Part shown: piece by piece, positions 23,977 to 33,100 of the stretch | How positions within the stretch are numbered: the stretch's first letter is position 1 | Layout: each line of letters opens with the position of its first letter | Source of the DNA: JBDHWG01 sp039810085 | GTDB taxonomy: Bacteria; Chloroflexota; Anaerolineae; Epilineales; JAHCIE01 | Reading direction: 5' to 3' | Length of the DNA stretch: 64,000 nt | Assembly: GCA_039810085.1 (NCBI GenBank) | Contig: JBDHWG010000002.1 | Location: 237,370 to 301,369, forward strand | Made by a program: the position numbers and the translations under genes | The notes under the pieces: model-generated | Database searches by the model: none | Told to the model about the DNA's origin: nothing | Seen by the model: the letters and a program-made list of their open reading frames with translations, nothing else

Positions 23977-26900
23977 CTATGGTGTCGCCGGCCCTCCTTC
24001 AAGCAGTGGCAGATAGACTTTGTACGGCGTCGGGATGGTTGCCGTCGGCGTCGGCGTCGCTGGTGGCGGCGTGGCCGTCTCTGTTGGCGTGGGCGAGAGC
24101 GCCGGCGTTCCCGTCGCGGTCGGCGTCATAGTGGATGTCACCGTCGCGGGCGGCACGGGGGTCACAGTCGTTGTGACGCTTACGCTCGGCGTGGCGCTGG
24201 CTGTCGCCGTCACGCTGGCCGTCGGTGTTTGGCTTGGCGCTGTTGTCGCAGTCGGTGTTGTCGTGACGCTCGGCGCTGTCGTTGCAGTCAGCGTCGGGGT
24301 CGGGGTCGTCGTAGGCAGGCTGACGCGCCACGTCGCCCGCGCCAAATAGCGTACACCGCTCCGTAGCACATCCTGGTAGTCAGCCACAATCGTGTCGCCA
24401 TCGCTGACCTTGAGCGTCTTCGTCGCCGGATCGCTTGCAGGGCAGTCCGTGCAGAACCTGATGTTATCGTTCGCCGCCAGAGTGTTATACACCGTCGAGC
24501 CAGGCGCCAGGGGCTTGAGTTCCACCTGGAAGGCGTAAGGGCTGGTTGTGCTCGAAATATAAGCGAAGACGCTCGGATACTGGTCGTAGTGGTTGGGCAG
24601 ATCGGTGTCGTACAGATACAGCACAGCGATGCTGCTAGGGCCAATATAGGCTCTGTCCTCCCGGTCGAAGTAGAGCTGCGCCGCCGGCGTGGGCGTGACG
24701 GTAGACGTGGCGGCCATGGTCGCGGTCGCCGTGGTGGTTGGCGTGGCGGTTGCCGTCGCCGTGGCAATAGGTGTAGCCGTCATCGTGGGCGTCGCCGTTG
24801 CGGCCACGGTTGCCGTCGATGTGACCGTCGGCGCTTGAGCGTACCAATACGCCTGGCGCATCAAGTCCTGGTACTGGACAATAATGGTGTCCCCATTGTT
24901 GACCTTGAGAATATACTGGCTGGTATCGTTGCCCGCACAGGTGGTGCAGAAGCGCACGGCCGGCACCATCACGAAATGGGTCGCGCTGACCGCCGTGACG
25001 GGCACGTACATCCAGGGTGTCTCTGGAGGCGCGCTCGTGGTGCGGATTGCCACCATGCCCGTTGAGCGGCCGGGTGGAACGAATATCTCGACGGTGAGAT
25101 AATCCGACTCGGTGTAGAACTTACCGCCCGGCTCATGGGCCGGAAAGGCTATGCCGGGCGTTGGGGTCGCGGTCGGGCTGCTTGTCGTCGTCGCCGTCGC
25201 CGTTGGGCTGCTCGTGGCGGTGCTGGTCGCCGTCGCACCGGTAGTCCCGGTCGGGGTTGCCGTCGCCGGAACTGTCGCCGTGCGTGTGACGCTGGGCGAG
25301 GCGATGGGAGTCGAGGTCGTCGTAGCCGTCGCTGTGCTCGTGGCTGTGCCTGTCGCTGTGCTTGTGGCTGTCGCTGTGGGCGTCGGCGTGCTCGTCCGCG
25401 TCGCTGTGTTCGTCGGCGTCAGCGTCAGAGTTGGCGTAAAGGTTGGCGCTGGAATAGCAAACGACAGGCGCAGGACGGGCAGCTGGTTGTTGCCGCAGGT
25501 CGGCGTGGCAACCAATCCACACCAGGCGAAGACATTGTTATCGCCGCTCTGAGGGCCGTCAACGCGGAACGTGACGCGTCCGGTCGCACTTCGCCGCCGC
25601 GCAATCTCCGCGCGCTGCCCGGCGTCCAACGTGAAGCTATTCGTGACACCCACCCCCAGGTCCCCTGTCTGGAGCGTGGTTGGCGAGCGCGTCACCGGCG
25701 CCGCGTCGATGTCCGCGAACGTCGCCTGCGCGAGAGGCGCGGTCTCGTCGAAGCCTTTGTACGACGACGGGAGCAGGCCCAGTTGCCACGTCGCCGTGAT
25801 ACCAGATGTGAGGTTAGTATGGCCGGTCAACGAGACAGACGCATCCGTCACGATAGCTCCGGCGGGCAGCGTCGATAAGTCGAATTGCACGACACCGTGG
25901 TGGACGTTCTTGCCACCGGCCCACACCCCTGCCCAGACATCGCCGGGGATCTGGCTGCCATACGTACTGAGATAGCCCAGGTCGGTGTTGCGGGCATAGA
26001 TCGTCAGCGTGCCAACCTGGGGCGTCGAGGTCGGAACAGGTGTCAGAGTTGGAGATCCCGGCCCCGAGGTCGGTGTGATGCTGGCGGTTAGAGTCGCCGT
26101 CGGAGTCGACGGCGTGACGTTGGCGGGCAGCGTGGCGGTTCGCGTCGGTGTGGGTGTGATCGTCGTTGTTCGCGTCGGCGTGGGCGTGATCGCCGACGTT
26201 TGCGTCGGCGTGAGCGAGGGCGTCAGGGTCAACGTGGGTGTCGGTGTGGGCGGCTGAACCCACGTAGAGGTCGCCGTCACAGGCGTGACCATGATGGGGC
26301 CTGGATCCTCGGGGCGCGCGTACTGAGCGCGCAGTGTCACACCATCGGTGACGAGTAGTCCACTCCCAGCGCCCCCGCTGCGAAATCCGAGCGACGCCGT
26401 AAAGTAGGGACTACGTGGCGCCGTGCGGGTTAGCCCGATGTTCAGACTCCCCACAAGAACGTCATCCTTCCAGCTCGTGACGTTGACGACGATATTGGAG
26501 ATGTCAGTGTCGCGCAAGAACGGGTCAACGACGGTGAGCGTCGCCGAGTCGCTCACGCCTTCATAGCGATTGCGGTCGAACAGGACCACCGTGCCTACGG
26601 TCCATTCCCACTCGGCGACGACACCCGGGAAGAGACCAGGGAAGCGCAGGCGCGTGCGGTAGGGCTGCGTAGCGTCGAGGTTGAACTGTGACAGGTCGAC
26701 CTGGAACGACGTGATCCCCGCGCCGGGATGGAGACCGCTGGCGCCAGCGCCGACTGGCTGTTCGGAATTGTAGAAGTCGCGGATTTCGACCTGATACAGA
26801 TACGGCGGCGCATTTCCAGGCAACTCGTTCTGACACAAATTGACCCACAGTTTCTTATCCTGGTACTCCGGCGGGAAGTCGTGTTGGGGCGGCCCGCCTT

Positions 26901-27228
26901 TCTCCTGGCTCATCCAGATGCGGGCGACCTCGCTTGGTGTACCTGGCACCGGATAGGGACACGTCACCGGGGGGATCGTTGGGCTAGGCGTCGCCGTGGC
27001 TGGTGAGGTCCTCGTGGCCGTCGGCGTAGTGGTCATGGATGGCGTGGCGGTCGCGATCGTGGTCGGGGTTAACGTCGCCGTTCCCGTCGACGCCGGCAAT
27101 GTCCCGCCTCCACTCGGCAGGGTCGGCAATCCCTGGGGCGGCGGCGCGGCAGTAGCGAGATGCGCCGGAACCGCGAGCACGGCCAGGCACGCAAAGGTCA
27201 GAACAAGCACGAACAAGCGGCGGAACAT
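23977..27228 (-). CDS. Large secreted stalk protein: beta modules on Thr-Pro spacers, YLP tail
   Basis: A 1083-residue exported protein. ATG 27228 follows AGAAGG at eight bases; a GTG nine bases upstream is less likely. Signal peptide 1-27; Thr-Pro spacer; beta module at about 100-215 beginning RIWMSQEKGGPP; Ig-like domain at about 216-310 (VSDSATLTVVDPFLRDTD); spacer; QFDLSTLPAGA module at about 405-590. A long Thr/Pro/Ala spacer follows, then two further Ig-like domains, each with CTTC or CTDC pairs and a GDTIxxxYQD strand. The end is KVYLPLLEGGPATP. The stalks are likely glycosylation targets. It starts 41 bases after the stop of the paralogue 27270-30044 and is probably co-transcribed with it. 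No enzymatic motif is visible; a surface fibre or adhesin is the best guess. Confidence 0.88.
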   Translation of the reverse strand: MFRRLFVLVLTFACLAVLAVPAHLATAAPPPQGLPTLPSGGGTLPASTGTATLTPTTIATATPSMTTTPTATRTSPATATPSPTIPPVTCPYPVPGTPSEVARIWMSQEKGGPPQHDFPPEYQDKKLWVNLCQNELPGNAPPYLYQVEIRDFYNSEQPVGAGASGLHPGAGITSFQVDLSQFNLDATQPYRTRLRFPGLFPGVVAEWEWTVGTVVLFDRNRYEGVSDSATLTVVDPFLRDTDISNIVVNVTSWKDDVLVGSLNIGLTRTAPRSPYFTASLGFRSGGAGSGLLVTDGVTLRAQYARPEDPGPIMVTPVTATSTWVQPPTPTPTLTLTPSLTPTQTSAITPTPTRTTTITPTPTRTATLPANVTPSTPTATLTASITPTSGPGSPTLTPVPTSTPQVGTLTIYARNTDLGYLSTYGSQIPGDVWAGVWAGGKNVHHGVVQFDLSTLPAGAIVTDASVSLTGHTNLTSGITATWQLGLLPSSYKGFDETAPLAQATFADIDAAPVTRSPTTLQTGDLGVGVTNSFTLDAGQRAEIARRRSATGRVTFRVDGPQSGDNNVFAWCGLVATPTCGNNQLPVLRLSFAIPAPTFTPTLTLTPTNTATRTSTPTPTATATSTATGTATSTATATTTSTPIASPSVTRTATVPATATPTGTTGATATSTATSSPTATATTTSSPTATPTPGIAFPAHEPGGKFYTESDYLTVEIFVPPGRSTGMVAIRTTSAPPETPWMYVPVTAVSATHFVMVPAVRFCTTCAGNDTSQYILKVNNGDTIIVQYQDLMRQAYWYAQAPTVTSTATVAATATPTMTATPIATATATATPTTTATATMAATSTVTPTPAAQLYFDREDRAYIGPSSIAVLYLYDTDLPNHYDQYPSVFAYISSTTSPYAFQVELKPLAPGSTVYNTLAANDNIRFCTDCPASDPATKTLKVSDGDTIVADYQDVLRSGVRYLARATWRVSLPTTTPTPTLTATTAPSVTTTPTATTAPSQTPTASVTATASATPSVSVTTTVTPVPPATVTSTMTPTATGTPALSPTPTETATPPPATPTPTATIPTPYKVYLPLLEGGPATP

Positions 27229-27269
27229 AAGCGGCACCTTCTAGTCTGCGGCTCCTGAGAGCCCACTCC

Positions 27270-30044
27270 TCAGCGGGTCAGGTATGGCAAGTACAGGGCG
27301 AATGGCCGAAGAATCTCCGTGGGCTTCACCGTCGGTGTCGCCGTATTCGTCACCGTTACAGAGGGTGAGACCGTGGCCGTCGGAGTCGGCGTGTAACTGG
27401 CGGGCGCGGTTGGCGTGGCGCTGGCGGTTGGCGTGGCGCTGCCAGTCGGCGGTGGCGTCGGCGTTACGGTTGGGGTGAGCGTCGTCGTCGCCGGCGGCGT
27501 TTGCGTCGCCGTAGGCATCAGCGTCGTTGTCGCGGTAGCGGATGTCGTCGCCGTTGCGGTCGGAGATTGTGTCGGCGTCGCGGTGATAGTTGGGGTCGGC
27601 GTGGTAGTCGCTGGCGGCGCAACCTCATACCAGGTTGCCAGGGCGGTCGCCTGCGGCTTACTGGGTGGATACTCGACCTTGAAGCTCGTCTGCGGCGTCA
27701 GCACGCGCAAGCGCGGCGAAGGGTCATTGCCACTCCCCGTACACGTGTCCTGGCAGAACGTGATGAGTTCGTCGGCAACATAGAGGTGCGGCGTGTTGGG
27801 GTCCTGATAGAGTGTCAGGGTCACGGCGCCGATCCAGGGGCCGATACTCGTCGCCCTGGCGTACACAATCAGCGTGTTCGTTAAGGTGGGATCATAGACG
27901 GAGACCCTCACCGTATCCTGGAGGCCGACGTAGTAGGGCTTGTCAAGACGCACCTCAGGCGCGAGGCCCGTTGGCGTTGGGCTTGGCGTCGCCGTGACGG
28001 TCGGTAACGGCGCGGTGGCGGTGGCCGTGGCGCTGGGTGTGGGCGTCAGGGACGCCGTCGCCGTCGAAGAGGGCGTGGCGGTTCGCGTCACAGCCAAGGT
28101 CGTTGTCGGTGTCGCCGTTGTCATCGACGGCACGAGGCACGTCGTGTCCTTGAAATCGACGACAAACGGCGCTGAACGCAGCAATAGATGTACGAGCTGG
28201 CTGCGCGACGCGTAGTTGGCCGCGCTGACGCTCATTGTGTAGTCGCCCTCGTTGAACGGTGGCGGGATCGGGCCAAGGCTATACGCGCCATCGTCCCCAG
28301 TCGTCGCGGAACGCGGGGGCGAGACTCCTTGCAGCGTCACCTGGGCATTCGCCACCGGCTGGCCCTGGCAGCTCTGCACGACGCCCTGCACAAGCACCTG
28401 GGGTGTGGCTGTGCCAGGCGTTGATGTCAGCGTCGGAGTCGGCGTTCTGCTTGCGGCTGTCGTGGCGGTGGAACTCGGTGTTGACGTGGGGGGCGCGCCG
28501 ACAACGTAGTTCAGCTTCAACACCGGCCCTGACAGACCACCCGGCTGCATCCCCGTGCTCCACCCGAAAAGATTAGCCCCAACTGAGAAATCGAGCGGTC
28601 CCGTCACGCGAAATACCGCGCGGCCCTGGCTTGCGATCTGGGCTTGCAGCGCGTTGACCGCGTCGGCGCTGAAGAAGAGCTTGTTCGGTTTGCCCACCGC
28701 GAGGTCAGACGCTCCCAGCACCGGCGAGAGTGTCGAGAGCGTATTCGCCGTGAACACATCGCTGAAGGTCATCGTTGCGTCTACGGCGTGGCTTCCGAAA
28801 TCCACCAGGTCGATCTTCCAGCGCCCATCGGGCGAGGGATCGAGCTGCTGCGCGAAGCCGCCGGTGAGTGTCAGGTCGGCGTTTACCAGGCGCGCGTTTG
28901 CCGGCAGCGTCGGCGCAAACTCCGTGACGCCCAGAAAAACGGGCGCGCTAGACCCGTTGTACCCGGCGAAGATGTAGATGTTGGAGGCTTCCGACGCGAG
29001 CCGCGCCTGGCCGTTGCGTGGGCCGGTGACATAGCCCATCTTGTTAGGCGCAGGTGTCAGCATGAGCGTCTGTGTTCCCACGGGGAAGGTGGAGGTTGGC
29101 GTGGGCGTGGCGGTGGCCGTGCTCGGTGGGGCAGTCGCGCCTGGCGTGCTCGTGGGGCTAACTCGCCGCCACAGGGCCGTCGTCTCTAGCCCGAGGCTGG
29201 CGTATGCCGCGTGGATTGTGTCGCCGTTGGCGCCAACGTACAGCGTTCCTGTTGTGCCATTAGAGCAGTCCGGCTGATCGCAGAAGGTCAGGTCAGGGAA
29301 GCCCTGGCTGACAAAACCCGTCTGGAAACGGCCCGTCGCCAGGCCAGTCTCCCGCAGCCGCATGTCAATGCCTTGCGGCGCGCCGTTCTCTGACCAGACG
29401 TGGACCGTCACGGTATCCTGCGCGTTGGAGTCCAGGTTCGCCGACTTATCGTAGACTTCGAGGCGGGCGGTCGAGTCCACACCAGGCCCATAACCATAGT
29501 ACGTGGGTTTGTCGAACTTCACATTCGCGCCAATATCCCACTCTGCGTCGCCGTAGCGTGTCCAAGGTCCAGCGGGAGGAGCGAGCTGAAACGATAGCCG
29601 GGTGTGAAACGGCCCTGCCACGGTCGGCAGCGGGCCGTTGGCCGACTCCCACGGCAGCGAGATGATACCCCAATCCGCCTGGTACTGTCCCTCGAGGCGC
29701 GGCGCCTGGGCGCCGCCGAAATCGTTGAACGTTTCGATGCGAAATGCCGCATCATGAATGAACCAGATGTTCACGTAGACGAGGCTCGTGCCCTCGGGGA
29801 ATTGGGCCTGAGCAGCGCCCAGGGGCTGCGAGCTGACCCAGATGAAGGGGCCTTGCGATCCATGCGAATCGAGAGTCGGCGTCGGCCCGCCGGTCGCCAC
29901 GACAGTGGGGTTGGCGGGCGTGCTGGTGGCCGGCGTCACGTCGCTGGGGCTAAACGCAGCGCCCACCGAGTCGCCGAACGCGAGAATGACAATCGCGCAG
30001 GCAGCGAGAACGACAGCCCAGATGATGGTGATGTACTTCTTCAC
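27270..30044 (-). CDS. Large secreted stalk protein with carboxypeptidase-regulatory-like domain and YLP tail
   Basis: A 924-residue exported protein. GTG 30044 has GAAGG six bases upstream. Signal segment 1-31; beta module 66-175 beginning FIWVSSQPLGAAQAQFPEG; Ig-like domain 176-290 with VYDKSANLDSNAQDTVTV and RETGLATGRF; Thr-Pro spacer. The EFAPTLPANA module spans about 325-515, ending NLFGWSTG...GPVLKLNY. A CNA-B or carboxypeptidase-regulatory-like domain is at 550-632 (GQPVANAQVTLQG, TTGDDGAYSLGP). A further Ig-like domain at about 693-815 has paired cysteines (CQDTC). A last Thr-Pro stalk ends in RPFALYLPYLTR, so the YLP motif is at the extreme C-terminus. It is first in the pair with 23977-27228 and is probably a surface structural protein. 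Confidence 0.88.
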   Translation of the reverse strand: MKKYITIIWAVVLAACAIVILAFGDSVGAAFSPSDVTPATSTPANPTVVATGGPTPTLDSHGSQGPFIWVSSQPLGAAQAQFPEGTSLVYVNIWFIHDAAFRIETFNDFGGAQAPRLEGQYQADWGIISLPWESANGPLPTVAGPFHTRLSFQLAPPAGPWTRYGDAEWDIGANVKFDKPTYYGYGPGVDSTARLEVYDKSANLDSNAQDTVTVHVWSENGAPQGIDMRLRETGLATGRFQTGFVSQGFPDLTFCDQPDCSNGTTGTLYVGANGDTIHAAYASLGLETTALWRRVSPTSTPGATAPPSTATATPTPTSTFPVGTQTLMLTPAPNKMGYVTGPRNGQARLASEASNIYIFAGYNGSSAPVFLGVTEFAPTLPANARLVNADLTLTGGFAQQLDPSPDGRWKIDLVDFGSHAVDATMTFSDVFTANTLSTLSPVLGASDLAVGKPNKLFFSADAVNALQAQIASQGRAVFRVTGPLDFSVGANLFGWSTGMQPGGLSGPVLKLNYVVGAPPTSTPSSTATTAASRTPTPTLTSTPGTATPQVLVQGVVQSCQGQPVANAQVTLQGVSPPRSATTGDDGAYSLGPIPPPFNEGDYTMSVSAANYASRSQLVHLLLRSAPFVVDFKDTTCLVPSMTTATPTTTLAVTRTATPSSTATASLTPTPSATATATAPLPTVTATPSPTPTGLAPEVRLDKPYYVGLQDTVRVSVYDPTLTNTLIVYARATSIGPWIGAVTLTLYQDPNTPHLYVADELITFCQDTCTGSGNDPSPRLRVLTPQTSFKVEYPPSKPQATALATWYEVAPPATTTPTPTITATPTQSPTATATTSATATTTLMPTATQTPPATTTLTPTVTPTPPPTGSATPTASATPTAPASYTPTPTATVSPSVTVTNTATPTVKPTEILRPFALYLPYLTR

Positions 30045-30092
30045 AGCGAACCTTCATCTAAGGAGCAGTGGAATGGGCGATAATGCCGATAA

Positions 30093-30135
30093 GAGATAGG
30101 AGTTGGGAGGCATGCACCATCCCATCTCCTATCTC
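30093..30135. terminator. Long hairpin between the O-antigen ligase gene and the stalk pair
   Basis: GAGATAGGAGTTGGGA at 30093-30108 pairs with TCCCATCTCCTATCTC at 30120-30135 with a single mismatch around an 11-base loop. It lies between two minus-strand genes, 52 bases past the ligase stop. On the minus strand the tail is TTATCGG, so it may be a weak terminator or attenuator. Confidence 0.5.
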
Positions 30136-30186
30136 CACTTTTCTCCAGGTATAACCGTGATGTATGACGCCAACTCAGTCCGCTGG

Positions 30187-33100
30187 TTACGGGGTCTTGC
30201 CCTGAGGCTGCTGAATCTGAGCAATGATGTCCACAACGTGCTGCTTCGAGTCCGACGGCGCTAGGTTATAGGCCGTCTGGGCTTCGGTCATGGCATCATT
30301 GGTGCGTCCGACCCGCTGATACACCAGCGCCAGGTTGAGCCGGTTCACCCAGCTGTTCGGCGCTAACTCGACAGCCTTCTGGCTTGCCTGGAGCGCCTGG
30401 TCGAGCTTGTTGTTCTTCACGTATATCTCGCCCAGCGCGCTGTAGGCCGGTACGGCCCGCTGAGAGCCGGAGTCGCTGGCCAGGCCCTTGAGGTACGCCT
30501 GTTCGGCGTCGCTCAGCTCATCCCGCGCCTGGTACAGACGGCCCAGGCCAAAGTAGGCGTCCGGGTTCTTCGGGTCGAGCTGGAGCGCCTGGTTGAGCGC
30601 CGCCCGCACCACGTCGTCTGATTGGCCCGCGAGTTGCGACGCCAGCGCCCACTCGACGTAGAAGTCGGGCGCGTTGGGGTTGATCTGCGTCGCGCGCTGG
30701 TAGTTCTGGGCCGCGCGCGCCAGGAGATTGCTGCGGCGGGTCTGGTCGCTACTCGCCTGCGCCCACAGGAGATACGCGTGGCCGACGTTGAAGCGCGCGT
30801 TGGCATCCGCCGGCGTCAGGCTCGCCGCGTACTCCGCCAGCTGCACGGCCTTGTCGAAGCCGGCATCGCGGTCCGCCTGGTTCGGCACGGCCGCCGACGC
30901 CGCCGCGATATACTCGACCATCTTCCGCGTGTATTCAGGCTCCCCCTGCTGGAGCGTCATCGCGTTCTGGCCCAAGATGAGCGCTGCGCCGATATTCCCA
31001 CTCCGCGCATAAGCGTCGGCGCTCGCCAGGTACATGTCAGCCTGAATGGGGATGACGTTGCCAAAAACAATGACCGCCAGGACCATCAGGCCCAGCGCCG
31101 CGTAGAGGAACGCAGCCGTTGCGTTCCCCTGACCCACTGGGACGGGCGGCTTAGGCAGCCACGTCGCCAGCAGCGCCAGCGCCGCCAACAGAAGCGCCAT
31201 GAACAGGTACAGCAAGACCACCGAATCGCCGTTCCCCAGCAGAATCCCCGTCCGCAGCGCAAGCATAATGACCAGGCCGGCCACGGCCCCGGCCGGGATC
31301 GCCCACAAGGACCACGCCGCGCTGCCCGACCGCGCTGCCTCCACGCGCGTCTCGAACCACAGCAGGGCGCTGCCAAGGACAATGCTCAGCAGCATGAACC
31401 AGACAATCGCGAAGCCGTTGCTCTCGGGCCGGAAACCATCGAGAGGCATGAAGGCATATGTCAGCGTCGCCATGACGATAGCGGCCATAGCGCCGTAGGC
31501 AAAGGCTGAGGTGGGCAGGAACAGGGGCGGCGGCAGCGGACGCGGCGCTTTGGCCACGATAGTCGCCTTGGCGCTGGCTGCGGGAGCCGTCTTGCCGCCC
31601 GGCGCAGGCTTCGCCGCCGTCTTCCCGGTTGGGGCCGGCGCTGGCGGGGGGAGCGCTGGCTCTGGCTCCACTGAGCCTACCAGGCGCGGGCGCGCAGCGA
31701 GAGCGCCAATGGAGGCCAGGAAGACCCAGAAGTACACGCGGTTGACCGGATTCGCCGGGCCGAGACTGATATCCAGGAGATGCCCGACCAGGGCGGCCAG
31801 CAGAGCGGCCAGGAGCCACTGCCCTTCGCGGCTCACCTGCACCGCCGTGCGGTTGCTGAACGATTGAATGAGCAGGAATACCCAGATACCGACGAGTAGC
31901 CCTAGCGCCGAGCCAATGCCAAAGTAGAGCGGCAGCCCAAGGAACACGGGCATGAGCGCCGCGCCCACGGTTCCCAGCAGCACAACCACGCCATACAGGA
32001 TCGTGTCCGGACCGGGCGCGGCCAGGCCCATGCGGCGGAAGACCAGGTACACGGCCACGGCAATCAGCCACATGTAGGCCACCAGGCCCAGCGCGCCCGT
32101 CTCGATGAGACGGTCGAAGCTCTCGTTGTGCGAGCGGTCGGGGAGCAGGTCGCGGGCCTCCTGATAGTGGATCTCCGGCGAGACACTCGCGCTCAGGGTG
32201 AAAATCTCGGTTTCCGGCCCGAAGCCGATAGGCGCCCGCGCCGCCTGGTTCTGGAAGGTGCGCGCCGCCCCTTCCCATAGGAGCAGACGCACCGCGCCGG
32301 TGCTGCCCTGGCTGACGTCCAGCAGCGTCGTCAGGCGCGCAAGGGGCGCCGGCGCGCCGGCGAACGCCGCCTGCACCGGCGGCAGATTGAGAAGGCCCAG
32401 CACGACGCCCAGCACGAGAGCCGCGATGCTGATCCCCGCCACAAGCTGCCGCCTGCCTCGCACCGCCGCCAGGGCCAGGGCGAAGAACACGACGCCGGCC
32501 GCCAGGCCGAGCAGCGGCCCGCGGCTGAAGGCCAGGGCAAACGCCGCCACTTGCAGGATGAGCGCGACACCATAGAGGCCACGACGAGCCAGGGGCGATG
32601 CCATACCCCCACTGGCCGATTCGTCGCTGCCGCCCACTTCCTCAGCCGACGGCGTGGCTGGACCGAGCAAACGCGCGACCGTCAGCGGGATGACCATGAG
32701 CAGGTAGCCGCCGAGGAAAATCGGGTTACCCAGCGTGCCGAAGACACGCCCGCCGTAGAGACCACGCCACACGCCCGGCTGGATGCCAAAGCCCTGCATC
32801 ACCGCGAAGAGCGCCGCCGGGATGCTGCTCAGCACTGCGGCCGTCACGAGCCGCTCGACCTGGTCCCGCCGCCGCAGATCGTTGAGAACGAGGACGAAGA
32901 TGATGACGAACGCCAGGAACGAGTACAAGCCCTGGCCGCGCTGGTACGAGCCAAAGAAGCTCGTCCAGGGCGAGATCGAGACCAACGTCGCGAGCACATA
33001 GGCGACGACGAGCAGCACGGTCGGCCAGAGCAAGGCCCTGGGCATGCGCCCCGGCTCACCAGCCGGCGGGCGCAGACGCGAATCGATCACGCGCACAATC

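Noticed and set aside
23999..30044. CRISPR or satellite-like arrays in the Thr-Pro coding regions
   Set aside because: The repetitive bases are codon-level low complexity (Thr, Pro, Ala, Ser) inside open frames, without constant spacers or repeats of fixed length.
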